A DNA stretch of 50,889 bases from assembly GCA_031430575.1 (NCBI GenBank), contig JANPBT010000029.1:1-50889 (forward strand), read 5' to 3'. The position numbers were made by a program, and so were the translations under genes. Of the stretch, positions 7,254-15,793 are shown piece after piece (position 1 is the first letter of the stretch; the number at the start of each line of letters is the position of its first letter). The notes under the pieces were generated by a model that did no database searches, was not told the origin of the DNA, and saw only the letters and a list, made by a program, of their open reading frames with translations. The DNA is from JANMDS01 sp031430575 (GTDB lineage Bacteria > Pseudomonadota > Gammaproteobacteria > Burkholderiales > Casimicrobiaceae).

Positions 7254-8357
7254 ATGACCGGAAACACAGATTCGACTCCTTTCCCGAGCGCATTGCTGCG
7301 CGATGAGACTAGCGCACCCGCATTCCCGCACACGCCCGAACCAAAAACGGCCCATGCGCCAGAACCCGTCTCTTTCTCCGGCACTGGGGCAGAGTATTTC
7401 GGCATCTGGCTGGTCAATCTCGTGCTCACGATTATCACGCTCGGGGTCTATTCGCCTTGGGCGAAAGTGCGCAGGCTGCAATATTTCTATAGCAATACCT
7501 GGGTCGCCGGGGCGAACTTTGCCTACCACGGCACTCCAAAAGCAATCTTGGTTGGTCGTGCGGTGGGCTTACTTTTGCTCGCGCTCTATAACTTTGCTTC
7601 GACGATTTCGGTCTATCTTTTCGCCCTCGTCCTCATCGGGTTGGCGCTCATCTTGCCGTGGCTTCTGCGCCGATCAACCATTTTTCGCGCCCGCAATGCC
7701 AGCTATCGCAGTATCCGATTCCGTTTTCTGGGCACGAAAGCTAACGCCTATAAAACGTATCTGGGCTGGGGCATCGCGATGATCGTTTCGCTTGGTTTAG
7801 CCGCACCCGCGTTTGCCCAGCGGGTGCGCAGCTATCACTTTAACGATGGCTTGCACTTAGGCACGACGCCATTTCGCTTTACCGCGACCGCGCGCCAGTT
7901 TTATGGCATCTGGGCGAGCGCAGCCCTGGCGTGGCTGGGCTTTGCTTTTGTCTTGTCGATTATCTTTGCTGTCGGCGCTGGCGTGACCGGTCTAGCAACT
8001 ATGACCACAGTGCTTCCGTTTGTTCTTCTAGCCGCGTTTTGGCTCTCGCGCGCCCATTACGTCGCGCGCATGCAAAATTTGCTGTGGAATCACACAACGT
8101 TAGGTCCGCATCGTTTTTTATCGACCGCAGAAGTCATGCCGATGTTTCGCATCATGCTTAAAAACGCGGTGTTTACGGTGCTGACCTTGGGTCTATATCG
8201 CCCCTACGCTGTGGTTCACCTCACGAAATATCGGCTGGCCAGTCTCAGCATTTTGCCGGGCGCAGCGCTCGATGAATTTTTAGCGCAAACGGAGCGCGAT
8301 GCATCCGCCATCGGCGAAGAAACTGCTGATTTATTTGATCTTGAGATTAGCCTGTGA
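7254..8357 (+). CDS. YjgN family (DUF898) inner-membrane protein
   Basis: This 367-residue polytopic membrane protein contains repeated DUF898 motifs. The first is AEYFGIWLVNLVLTIITLGVYSPWAKVRRLQYF and the second RQFYGIWASAALAWLGF, quoted here by position only (about residues 43-75 and 216-232). Related segments appear near the C-terminus (TLGLYRPYAVVHLTKYRL). The function of YjgN proteins is unknown. The stop codon overlaps the next start by four bases (GTGA), so it is translationally coupled to the M48 peptidase, a pairing seen in many proteobacteria that suggests a joint role in membrane protein quality control or cleavage (inference). Confidence 0.87.
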   Translation: MTGNTDSTPFPSALLRDETSAPAFPHTPEPKTAHAPEPVSFSGTGAEYFGIWLVNLVLTIITLGVYSPWAKVRRLQYFYSNTWVAGANFAYHGTPKAILVGRAVGLLLLALYNFASTISVYLFALVLIGLALILPWLLRRSTIFRARNASYRSIRFRFLGTKANAYKTYLGWGIAMIVSLGLAAPAFAQRVRSYHFNDGLHLGTTPFRFTATARQFYGIWASAALAWLGFAFVLSIIFAVGAGVTGLATMTTVLPFVLLAAFWLSRAHYVARMQNLLWNHTTLGPHRFLSTAEVMPMFRIMLKNAVFTVLTLGLYRPYAVVHLTKYRLASLSILPGAALDEFLAQTERDASAIGEETADLFDLEISL

Positions 8358-9391
8358 ACGCGCGTACAGTCGACGGCGACTATTTTGATGGCGTGCACGC
8401 GAAATCCCATCGTGTGCAGCTCTGGATTGAGGGCGACGCACTCAATCTCTCAGGCGGCGACATCAACCGCCACGAAAAACTCGCCACGCTTAACCTCTCC
8501 GAGCCACTCGGCGCGACCGCACGCACGTTTTCGTTCTCCGATGGTGCTACGGTTTTGGTGCGCGATGTCGGTTCGCTGGAATTAATGCTCGCCGCAACGC
8601 CGTTGGCGAGCACGCTCACCGATCGTGCCCACAAAAAGAAGGGGTGGGTTTTCGCAGCGTTTGCGGCGTTTGTCGGCGCTGTTGCCCTTGGTTACAGTAT
8701 CGGGTTACCGTGGGCAACGCGGCAAATCGCGCATACGCTCTCGCCAAAAGTGCTCGATGCGATTGGCGCGGGTGCGATTGGCGTTTTTGATCAAGCCGGC
8801 TTCGCGCCTAGCAAACTGCCAGAGGCTCGCCGTGCCGAAATCACCCGAAGTTTTAGCGCGCTGAAGCCGCCATTCGGAAACGCTAAGGCCAAGCAGATTC
8901 TCTTTCGATCGAGCCCCGAGCACGGGCCAAACGCCGTCGCACTCCCCGATGGCACGATGGTGGTTACCGATGAATTAGTTGCCATTGCCCAAAACGATCA
9001 ACAAATCATGGGTGTATTAAGCCACGAGCTCGGGCATGTGCATTATCGTCACGGTGCGCAAAACGTCATTAGCGGAGCCATCATCGCAGGCTTTTTGGGC
9101 GCATATCTCGGCGATTTCAGCACGGTCGTAACCGGCGCAGCGGCCACGCTCGCGGCCAGCCATTACTCCCGCGATGCCGAGCGCGAGGCCGATAATTACG
9201 CGATCGCAATGATGCAAGCCAATGCCATCCCTCCCCGAGCGCTTGCGGCGCTGCTGGCGCGCATGGATCACGCTTACCGGGCAAAGAAAAAAGCCGGGGA
9301 AGCGGATCAACGCAATTTCGAAGATTATTTCTCATCCCATCCTGGCACTGCCGAGCGGATCGCCCATATTGAGGGCAGCGAGAAAAAATAG
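8354..9391 (+). CDS. M48 family zinc metallopeptidase, membrane-anchored
   Basis: This 345-residue protein has the zinc-binding HEXXH motif in LSHELGHVHYRHG (about residues 221-233) and the third ligand in the downstream RDAEREADNYA segment. One transmembrane helix lies near residues 96-115 (WVFAAFAAFVGAVALGYSIG). The N-terminal part before the helix is the cytoplasmic segment typical of YjgN-associated M48 proteins. M48 peptidases such as HtpX, BepA and LoiP degrade or mature envelope proteins. The GTG start at 8354 overlaps the yjgN stop, indicating an operon. Confidence 0.9.
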   Translation: MNARTVDGDYFDGVHAKSHRVQLWIEGDALNLSGGDINRHEKLATLNLSEPLGATARTFSFSDGATVLVRDVGSLELMLAATPLASTLTDRAHKKKGWVFAAFAAFVGAVALGYSIGLPWATRQIAHTLSPKVLDAIGAGAIGVFDQAGFAPSKLPEARRAEITRSFSALKPPFGNAKAKQILFRSSPEHGPNAVALPDGTMVVTDELVAIAQNDQQIMGVLSHELGHVHYRHGAQNVISGAIIAGFLGAYLGDFSTVVTGAAATLAASHYSRDAEREADNYAIAMMQANAIPPRALAALLARMDHAYRAKKKAGEADQRNFEDYFSSHPGTAERIAHIEGSEKK

Positions 9392-9512
9392 CCAAATGCG
9401 TAACGTTTGCGCGTTTTTGGGCGAATTTCAACGCTAGATTGCGCCGAACTTAAGCGCGAATCAAGCATTGATACGACAAAATGCATTTCTGACTGCAAAG
9501 AGATGAACGTTC

Positions 9513-9525
9513 TGCGCCGCAGGTA
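9513..9525 (-). repeat. Dispersed 13-bp repeat, exact copy, 12 bases upstream of dsbD
   Basis: Exact complement of TACCTGCGGCGCA in the leader of the DsbD gene, just before its ribosome-binding region AAGGATAGT. Confidence 0.9.
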
Positions 9526-9537
9526 CTCAAGGATAGT

Positions 9538-11493
9538 ATGTTGAAAATACGCGCTCTTCTATTGTTGTTCGCAATCATGCAAACCTGCGCAGCGCAGGCC
9601 GCAGTCACCACGCCCAACGCCACCGTTTCGCTCGTCGCTAACGATCTTCACCTTGAGCCGGGCAAAACCGCGTGGATCGGGCTGCGCATCCAGCATCAGC
9701 CGCACTGGCATACGTATTGGCGCAACCCGGGCGAATCCGGCATGCCCACATCGCTCGCGTGGACGCTCCCTGCAGGCTTAACGATCGGCGAAATCGCCTG
9801 GCCACTGCCAAAGCGCATTGCCACTGGCGGGCTTATCAATTTCGGCTATGAAGATGATCTGCTACTACCGATGCAAATCAGCATACCTGCGGCGCAGATT
9901 TCGCCCATTACGGTCTCTGCGAAGGCCAATTGGCTGATCTGCAAAGAAGTCTGCATCCCCGAAGAGGGCGTGGTCTCGCTCACGATTCCCGTGCAGAAAG
10001 ATGCGGCCAAGCCCGGCGCAGTCGCGGCGCTCTTTACCAAAGCCTTAAACGCCCAGCCTGCATATATGGCTGAGGCTGGCGCACGCGGCGTGGGCGCGCA
10101 ACGCTCCGCCGATGCGCTGGCACTCACGTTCGCTGAAATTCCTGCCGCACAACTTCGTGATGCCTACTTTTTCCCGTTCACAGAAGGCATTATCGCGCCG
10201 TCCGCGCCACAAGAGATTTACGCCAACGGCACGCAACTCGCGCTAAAGACCAAGCTCGCGGCAAATGCGCCAGCCACCGATTCAATTTCGGGCGTGCTTT
10301 CGATCAACAACGCGCAAGGCTTCGTCATCAACGCGAAGGTGCAATCTGCGCCGCAGGTTTCGTTGCCCACCGGGCTTACGCGCATCTCAACGGCTGTAAA
10401 TGGGAAATCACTCGCGCCAGAGTCATTTGGTGGCGGCGCAAATCTCACGCTCTTAGCGGCCTTTGCATTTGCTTTTTTTGGCGGGATGATTTTAAATTTA
10501 ATGCCCTGCGTGTTCCCTGTGCTTTCCATCAAAATATTAGGCTTTGCCCAACATGCAGGCGACAATAAATCGGTGATGCGCTCGCATGGCGTTGCGTATT
10601 CGCTCGGCGTGGTCGCGACCTTTCTTGCGCTCGCCGGCGCGTTACTCGCGGTGCGTGCGGCAGGCTCTAACGTTGGCTGGGGCTTTCAGTTGCAGCATCC
10701 GGTTGTGATCGGCGTTTTATTGCTCGTTTTTCTCGCCATTGGATTAAATCTACTGGGCGTTTTTGAGTTCCGTTTCGCACCGCAGGTCGAGGGCGGAGAA
10801 CATCAAAATCCGCTCATCAATGCTTTTCTTTCGGGCGTACTGGCGGTGATCGCTGCCAGCCCATGTACGGCACCGTTTATGGGCGCAGCGCTCGGCTTTG
10901 CGCTCACCCAATCCGCCGCGACCTCGCTGGCAATCTTTGCAGCACTCGGTATCGGCATGGCGCTACCTTATGCCCTCTTATCGTGGTTTCCGGGCTGGCT
11001 CAAGAAATTACCCCGGCCCGGCAACTGGATGAATACGATGAAGAAGTGGTTATCGTTGCCGATGTTCGCCACTGTCGCTTGGCTCGGCTGGGTGCTCTGG
11101 TTGCAGCTCGCCCCGATGCCAGCGTCTGAATTACCTGCGGCGCAGATTTCGCAAGAAAAATGGAAACCGTGGGATGAAGCTGCCATCCAAGCTTCCCTCG
11201 CGCAGGGTAAGCCCGTCTTCGTGGATTTCACTGCGGCGTGGTGCGTGAGCTGCCAAGCCAATAAGAAATTGGTACTCAATACCGAAGCGGTGAGTGCAGC
11301 GTTTGCTCAAAAAAATGTAAGCCTCATGCGCGCCGATTGGACAAAACAAGACCCGAAAATCACCGACGCTTTAAAAGCGCTGGGTCGCTCGGGCGTGCCG
11401 GTTTATGTGCTCCATCGTCCTGGCAAAGCACCGCTGTTACTTCCCGAGATTTTAACCGCTGGCATTGTGAAGGACGCATTGGCGACGTTGTAG
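9538..11493 (+). CDS. dsbD: Thiol:disulfide interchange protein DsbD
   Basis: This 651-residue protein carries electrons from cytoplasmic thioredoxin across the inner membrane to periplasmic thiol proteins. It has a signal peptide (cleavage near CAAQA), an N-terminal periplasmic domain with the Cys pair in WLICKEVCIPEEG, and a membrane domain with NLMPCVFPVLS and ASPCTAPFMG (the two essential Cys). The C-terminal thioredoxin domain carries WCVSC. All expected cysteines are present. Three copies of the dispersed repeat lie inside the gene and encode IPAAQIS, SAPQVS and LPAAQIS in linker or loop positions. It may supply electrons to the TlpA-like and redoxin proteins encoded downstream. Confidence 0.93.
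   Translation: MLKIRALLLLFAIMQTCAAQAAVTTPNATVSLVANDLHLEPGKTAWIGLRIQHQPHWHTYWRNPGESGMPTSLAWTLPAGLTIGEIAWPLPKRIATGGLINFGYEDDLLLPMQISIPAAQISPITVSAKANWLICKEVCIPEEGVVSLTIPVQKDAAKPGAVAALFTKALNAQPAYMAEAGARGVGAQRSADALALTFAEIPAAQLRDAYFFPFTEGIIAPSAPQEIYANGTQLALKTKLAANAPATDSISGVLSINNAQGFVINAKVQSAPQVSLPTGLTRISTAVNGKSLAPESFGGGANLTLLAAFAFAFFGGMILNLMPCVFPVLSIKILGFAQHAGDNKSVMRSHGVAYSLGVVATFLALAGALLAVRAAGSNVGWGFQLQHPVVIGVLLLVFLAIGLNLLGVFEFRFAPQVEGGEHQNPLINAFLSGVLAVIAASPCTAPFMGAALGFALTQSAATSLAIFAALGIGMALPYALLSWFPGWLKKLPRPGNWMNTMKKWLSLPMFATVAWLGWVLWLQLAPMPASELPAAQISQEKWKPWDEAAIQASLAQGKPVFVDFTAAWCVSCQANKKLVLNTEAVSAAFAQKNVSLMRADWTKQDPKITDALKALGRSGVPVYVLHRPGKAPLLLPEILTAGIVKDALATL
9884..9896 (+). repeat. Dispersed 13-bp repeat inside dsbD (reads IPAAQI)
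   Basis: Exact copy with downstream GATTT, at codons 116-121 of dsbD in the periplasmic N-terminal domain. Confidence 0.9.
10347..10358 (-). repeat. Dispersed repeat inside dsbD (reads SAPQV), 12 of 13 bases
   Basis: The complement of the core, with the last base changed to T. It encodes residues 270-274 of dsbD, just before the membrane domain. Confidence 0.8.
11132..11144 (+). repeat. Dispersed 13-bp repeat inside dsbD (reads LPAAQIS)
   Basis: Exact copy with GATTT flank, in the linker between the last membrane helix and the thioredoxin domain (from about residue 532). Confidence 0.9.
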
Positions 11494-11635
11494 CGCAGTC
11501 GTGTCGGTTACGCCCGACCAGATCACGCAAAGCACACTTTTACTTACATTTTCCATCTCCGATTTACGTTCATTCGCGCATATTTAGCGATACTATTTAG
11601 TCCGAAATAAAAAAGCTTTTTTACGGAAGTAGCCC

Positions 11636-12892
11636 ATGCAAAAATTCCAATTAACGGCAGCGAATACGCCCTGCCCCATGCCAACGCAACGCGCCGCGCT
11701 CGTGCTGCGCGTGCCTTTCGCGTCGGCGTCTCTCGTAGCTTCTGCACTCGCGGCCAATATCGCTGTCGCTGCCGATGTCGCCGCTGGAAAATCGCTCTTT
11801 CAGAATAACTGCTCCAATTCCAGCTGTCATGGTGTAGACCCCGCGCGGAACGTTAACGGCGTCCAAAAAGCAGCGAACGCACCATCGGTCATTGCTGCTG
11901 CGATCGCAAATAACACCGGCGGTATGGGCATGTTCCGCGGATTATTTACGCCGGTCGATTTAGAAAATATAGCGGCCTATATCGCAACCCCGAATGCAAC
12001 ACCTGCGCCCTCGCCTGCACCGACACCAAGCCCATCACCGAGCCCGACGCCAGCGCCTACGCAACCCCCGCAGCCCAACGGCGTAACCATTAACGCTAAT
12101 ACGCTAACCTTCGCGCCCACGCCCATTGGCAGCATCAGCGCGGGGCAAACCGTCACGTTGACAAACGGCAGCGCGGCCCCCATCATCATCACGAGCATTG
12201 CGACCAGCGCTGCCGATTTCGTCACACTTTCAGGCTGCCCGACAAGCTTGCCCGCCGGTGCAAATTGCAAAGTGGTGGTTTATTCGGCGCCAAGAACGGT
12301 CGGCGCGACCGCAGCCAGCACTGTCTTTAGCGTCATGGGGGGTAACGTGATGAGCACCGGCGTTACCGGCGCTGGCACGGCGATCAAGCCTGCACTGGTT
12401 GCCAATCGCGTGGTCGAATATTTCAATGCTGACCTCGCCCACTTTTTCATCACTGCCGATGCTGGCGAGCAAGGCTTCATCGATTCCGGTGCGGTCGGGC
12501 GCTGGCTGCGCACTGGCACCAGCTACGCTTCGTCGGGCACGACGCAAGTCTGCCGCTTTTACGGAAACGGTGCGATCAATCCAGCAACGAGCAAGCTTTA
12601 CGGGCCCAATTCGCATGTGTACATCGCAGAGCCTGGCGAGTGCGCAAATTTGAAATCGATTTTTGATGCGAAAGCCAAATCATGGAGCTTTGAAAGCTTA
12701 GATTTCCGCACTACGATCGCCAGCGGCGGAAACTGCGCCGCAGGTACGCTCCCTATTTACCGCGCTTACAACAACGGGTTCGCCAAAGGAGAAGATAGTA
12801 ATCACCGCATCACTTCCGATCTCGCTGCCTATCAACAATTGATCGGCATCGGCTGGTCGGCTGAAGGCGTGGTCATGTGCGCGCAGCCATGA
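11636..12892 (+). CDS. Exported c-type cytochrome fused to an anchor-type beta domain and DUF5648
   Basis: This 418-residue secreted protein has a long N-terminal signal region (to about residue 46, AVAADVAAG). A small cytochrome-c-like domain follows, with haem motif NCSNSSCHG. The spacing is C-x4-C-H rather than the usual CxxCH. A Pro/Ser/Thr/Ala-rich linker lies at about 120-150, then a choice-of-anchor-D-like beta domain (LTFAPTPIGSISAGQTVTLT), then a C-terminal DUF5648 module (VVEYFNADLAHFFITAD...GWSAEGVVMCA). The role is probably extracellular or periplasmic redox or surface binding; the substrate is unknown. Its stop overlaps the next start (ATGA), placing it first in the TlpA-DUF4266-DUF3570-ApbE operon. 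A repeat copy encodes NCAAGT near residue 367. Confidence 0.8.
   Translation: MQKFQLTAANTPCPMPTQRAALVLRVPFASASLVASALAANIAVAADVAAGKSLFQNNCSNSSCHGVDPARNVNGVQKAANAPSVIAAAIANNTGGMGMFRGLFTPVDLENIAAYIATPNATPAPSPAPTPSPSPSPTPAPTQPPQPNGVTINANTLTFAPTPIGSISAGQTVTLTNGSAAPIIITSIATSAADFVTLSGCPTSLPAGANCKVVVYSAPRTVGATAASTVFSVMGGNVMSTGVTGAGTAIKPALVANRVVEYFNADLAHFFITADAGEQGFIDSGAVGRWLRTGTSYASSGTTQVCRFYGNGAINPATSKLYGPNSHVYIAEPGECANLKSIFDAKAKSWSFESLDFRTTIASGGNCAAGTLPIYRAYNNGFAKGEDSNHRITSDLAAYQQLIGIGWSAEGVVMCAQP
12734..12746 (-). repeat. Dispersed 13-bp repeat inside the cytochrome/DUF5648 gene (reads NCAAGT)
   Basis: Exact copy in a third reading frame relative to those in dsbD, in the DUF5648 module. Confidence 0.9.
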
Positions 12893-13401
12893 GTCCGTTT
12901 TTCAAAACGCTCGGTGGTCTCGCGCTCAGCGCGATGTTAAGCGTTGCCCATGCGATTTCTCTAGGAGATATCGCGCCTGCGATTACAGCAACACACGCTA
13001 GCGGCGCAGCAGTCTCGGTTGCCGCGCCCGCTGCGAAATTAACCTACATCGATTTTTGGGCGTCATGGTGCGCGCCCTGCAAGCAAAGCTTCCCGTGGAT
13101 GGACGCAATGCACGAAAAATATGGCAAAGCAGGCTTACGGGTGCTTGCGATCACGGTCGACAAAAAGCGGGAAGACGCTGATAAATTTTTAAAGCAAGCA
13201 AACGCAAAATTTGAAATCGGTTTTGATCCCGATGGCAAAACCGCCGCTGCCTACACCGTAAAAGCAATGCCCACTTCTTTGCTCATAGATGAAAAGGGTA
13301 AAGTGATTTTCGTTCACAGTGGCTTTCGCGCCAGCGATACCGAAGACTTAGAGGCGCAGATTAAAGCTGCGCTCGACGCTGCCACCCTAAGGAAGCCGTA
13401 A
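12889..13401 (+). CDS. TlpA-like periplasmic thioredoxin
   Basis: This protein of about 170 residues has an N-terminal signal or anchor segment (FKTLGGLALSAMLSVAHA) and the redox motif WASWCAPCKQSFPWM. The TlpA/ResA-type insert and the cis-Pro segment KAMPTSLLID are also present. I chose the ATG at 12889, which overlaps the preceding stop as ATGA; a GTG at 12877 is in frame. TlpA-type proteins reduce periplasmic disulfides, for example in cytochrome c or copper-site maturation. It sits between a cytochrome-like gene and DUF4266/DUF3570/ApbE genes. The order TlpA-DUF4266-DUF3570-ApbE recurs in proteobacteria, so it probably acts on the Cys-rich DUF4266 protein (inference). Confidence 0.9.
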   Translation: MSPFFKTLGGLALSAMLSVAHAISLGDIAPAITATHASGAAVSVAAPAAKLTYIDFWASWCAPCKQSFPWMDAMHEKYGKAGLRVLAITVDKKREDADKFLKQANAKFEIGFDPDGKTAAAYTVKAMPTSLLIDEKGKVIFVHSGFRASDTEDLEAQIKAALDAATLRKP

Positions 13402-13623
13402 ATGCGAATTTCTTTTTTTCTTCTTGTGATTTCACTTGCGGCGCTCACCGGCTGCGCGCAATTGCCGAAGGTTAACGCTTGGGAAAAAGGCGATCTCGCG
13501 AAGTCGATCATGGCACTTGATGCCGATGGTCACGATCAACGCCTGATCCAGCATATTCGCGTCAGCAAAGAAGGCAGCAGTGGCGGTTATGGCGTGGGCG
13601 GTGGAGGCTGCGGATGCAATTGA
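13402..13623 (+). CDS. DUF4266 small Cys-ended lipoprotein
   Basis: This 73-residue protein starts directly after the TlpA stop codon. A lipoprotein signal ends in the lipobox ALTGC (Cys18). The conserved DUF4266 segment WEKGDLAKSIMALD follows, and the tail is glycine-rich and ends GGGGCGCN with two closely spaced Cys. The tail is exact enough to be diagnostic and could bind a metal or a cofactor or be a redox substrate of the neighbouring TlpA. No biochemical function is known to me. Its end overlaps the next gene by 10 bases, so expression is tightly coupled. Confidence 0.88.
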   Translation: MRISFFLLVISLAALTGCAQLPKVNAWEKGDLAKSIMALDADGHDQRLIQHIRVSKEGSSGGYGVGGGGCGCN

Positions 13624-14798
13624 TTTCTCCCGTTAAATTGACCGATTCTGCGCCGCAGGTATCTGCCGCGCCCAATGCCCCCATCGGCAGCACAATTCTC
13701 GGCGCACGCCTGCTCGCGCTGGCTCTGGCGATCCCCGGCGTGGTCGTATCCGTGCCCGCGCGGGCAGAATCCGCGCCTGAAAACGCTCAGATCTCACTTA
13801 AATATCTCGAATACAAAGACCGCCAAACTTCTGGTGCGCGTATGCACGTCACCAGCCCCTCCGTTGTGCTGATTGCGCCCATCGGCAGCGCGTGGGCGGT
13901 TGAGGCGGGGGTAACGCTCGATGCAATGAGTGGCGCCTCACCGCGCTACCACGATGCCTTGAGTGGGGCCTCGGGCAAAGGCGTGGAAGACTATCGCAAA
14001 GCTGCCGATTTAAAAGTAACCCGCTATTTCGGGCGCGCTGCCATCGGGCTGATCGCAAACGTCTCGACTGAAAACGATTACTTTTCACGTGGGCTGGCGG
14101 TAGATGCCCGCATCAATAGCGAAGACAATAATACGACCTTCGCTTTTGGTTTTGGGGGCACATCTGATCGCATCAATAGCGTCAATTTCGTCGCGGTTGG
14201 CGAGACCAAGCGCACGGCTGAGCTACTCGTTGGCATCACGCAAGTGCTTTCCAGCACGCAACTTCTGCAAAGTAATCTCACCTTCGCGCGCGGTCGCGGC
14301 TACTTTACCGATCCGTATAAATCATTTGATACTCGCCCAGACCGACGTAATAGCATTGCTTGGCTCACGCGCTACAACCACTATTTCGGCAACGTCGGGG
14401 GTGCGCTCAATGCGAGTTATCGCTACTACCACGACTCTTTCGGCATCAATAGTCACGCCCTAGAATTAGTCTGGCGGCAACCCATCGCCGAAACATGGAC
14501 GCTATCGCCCGCAGTGCGCTACACCACGCAAAGTGCGGCGACGTTTTATTTCGATCCTCCCTTTCCGCAAGGTTTCGTCAATGGCAATTTCTATACTGCA
14601 GATCAGCGGCTCTCGGCATTCGGCTCAGTCATGCTCGGCATGCGCATCGATAAAAAACTCGGTGATGGCTGGGCCGTCAATGGCAAAGTGGAATTCACGC
14701 AGCAGAAATCAGGCTGGCGATTGGGTGGGCGCGGCAGCCCGGGCTTGCAGACTTTTTCCTCGACCGCAATTTTGCTCGGGCTGACCAAAGCCTTCTAA
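13614..14798 (+). CDS. DUF3570 predicted outer-membrane beta-barrel protein
   Basis: This 394-residue protein has a signal sequence (about residues 25-55, ending VPARAES). The mature part begins with the DUF3570 pattern ISLKYLEYKDRQ and is rich in alternating beta-strand sequence up to the C-terminal ILLGLTKAF, an outer-membrane-protein-like end with terminal Phe. DUF3570 proteins are predicted outer-membrane barrels and occur with DUF4266, TlpA and ApbE genes, as here. A repeat copy in the N-terminal extension (SAPQVS, residues 12-17) lies before the hydrophobic signal core, so it was tolerated in a region of low constraint. Confidence 0.86.
   Translation: MQLISPVKLTDSAPQVSAAPNAPIGSTILGARLLALALAIPGVVVSVPARAESAPENAQISLKYLEYKDRQTSGARMHVTSPSVVLIAPIGSAWAVEAGVTLDAMSGASPRYHDALSGASGKGVEDYRKAADLKVTRYFGRAAIGLIANVSTENDYFSRGLAVDARINSEDNNTTFAFGFGGTSDRINSVNFVAVGETKRTAELLVGITQVLSSTQLLQSNLTFARGRGYFTDPYKSFDTRPDRRNSIAWLTRYNHYFGNVGGALNASYRYYHDSFGINSHALELVWRQPIAETWTLSPAVRYTTQSAATFYFDPPFPQGFVNGNFYTADQRLSAFGSVMLGMRIDKKLGDGWAVNGKVEFTQQKSGWRLGGRGSPGLQTFSSTAILLGLTKAF
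13649..13661 (-). repeat. Dispersed 13-bp repeat at the start of the DUF3570 gene (reads SAPQVS)
   Basis: Exact copy at codons 12-16, ahead of the hydrophobic signal core. Confidence 0.9.
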
Positions 14799-14801
14799 CC
14801 C

Positions 14802-15713
14802 GTGCCGCAATTGCAGCTTCATCGGGAATCATTTAAAGCAATGGGCTCGCCCTGCGCGCTTCAGTGCTGGGCGGCAACGCTTATCGAGGCGCAGCAGTGG
14901 TTCGCAATTGCGCGCGCGGAAGTCGCGCGCATTGAGCAGAAGTATTCCCGCTATTTAGAAACTAGCACGCTCAGCGCGATCAACCGAAGCGCAGGTATTC
15001 AACCGATCGTGCTCGATTGCGAAACCATCGCATTGCTAGATTACGCCAACGCATGCTTCGAAGCGAGCGACGGGCGCTTCGATATTTCATCGGGCAGCTT
15101 ACGACGCGCCTGGGATTTCAAAGCGACGCACCCGCGCGTGCCCTCGCCAGCAGTGATTTCTCGCGCGCTCGAGACCATTGGTTGGCAGCGCGTAAAGCGT
15201 GATGCAAATTCGCTTTCGCTGCCCACCGGGATGGAGCTTGATTTTGGTGGCGTGGCAAAAGAATACGCCGCGGATCGTGCTGCATCGGCGGCGCAAGCCG
15301 CTGGCGCAAACGCGATGCTGGTCAATTTAGGCGGTGATATTCGGGTCACCGGTGCGCAGCCTGAAGGCAGGGCTTGGCGGATCGGCATCACCCATCCGCG
15401 CGATAGCAATCAAACGATTGCGACGATGGAAATTAGCGAGGGCGGCGTCGCCACCAGCGGTGACTACGAGCGCTATTTCGAAATCGATGGCCTGCGCTAT
15501 TGCCATATCATCGATGCTCGCACTGGCTGGCCCGTGCAGGCACTGCAATCGGTATCGGTAGCAGCACCGGCCTGCATGGTCGCGGGGAGTTTGTGTACGC
15601 TCGCCATGCTTTTGGGCGATCACGGCGCGCAGACGCTCGATGCCTCGGGATTTGCGTACATACGCGTCGATCGCACGGGTCAGCTTTGCATTGGTTTGGA
15701 AAAGCCAACATAA
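14802..15713 (+). CDS. apbE: FAD:protein FMN transferase (ApbE family)
   Basis: This 303-residue protein uses a GTG start, 3 bases after the DUF3570 stop. ApbE attaches FMN covalently to a Thr or Ser of target proteins, using FAD. Motifs seen are LDFGGVAKEYAADRAA (FAD/Mg site), VNLGGDIRVTG and GDYERYFEIDG, then CHIIDARTGWPV (metal and substrate loop). Most ApbE proteins are exported lipoproteins, but this one starts PQLQLHRESFKAMGSPC with no clear signal peptide or lipobox, so it may act in the cytoplasm. I see no canonical flavinylation site in the neighbours, so the target is open. Confidence 0.88.
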   Translation: MPQLQLHRESFKAMGSPCALQCWAATLIEAQQWFAIARAEVARIEQKYSRYLETSTLSAINRSAGIQPIVLDCETIALLDYANACFEASDGRFDISSGSLRRAWDFKATHPRVPSPAVISRALETIGWQRVKRDANSLSLPTGMELDFGGVAKEYAADRAASAAQAAGANAMLVNLGGDIRVTGAQPEGRAWRIGITHPRDSNQTIATMEISEGGVATSGDYERYFEIDGLRYCHIIDARTGWPVQALQSVSVAAPACMVAGSLCTLAMLLGDHGAQTLDASGFAYIRVDRTGQLCIGLEKPT

Positions 15714-15793
15714 TTACACTTACCAAGTGGAACTCGCGTCGAAGCGTACGCTCAAACGCATATTGGTAATCTTAGTGAGGAGCTTAAGTCAAG

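Noticed and set aside
11608..11623. 16-bp AT palindrome (TAAAAAAGCTTTTTTA) before the cytochrome/DUF5648 gene
   Set aside because: It could be a weak terminator of dsbD or an operator, but it has only one GC pair at the core and no supporting context.
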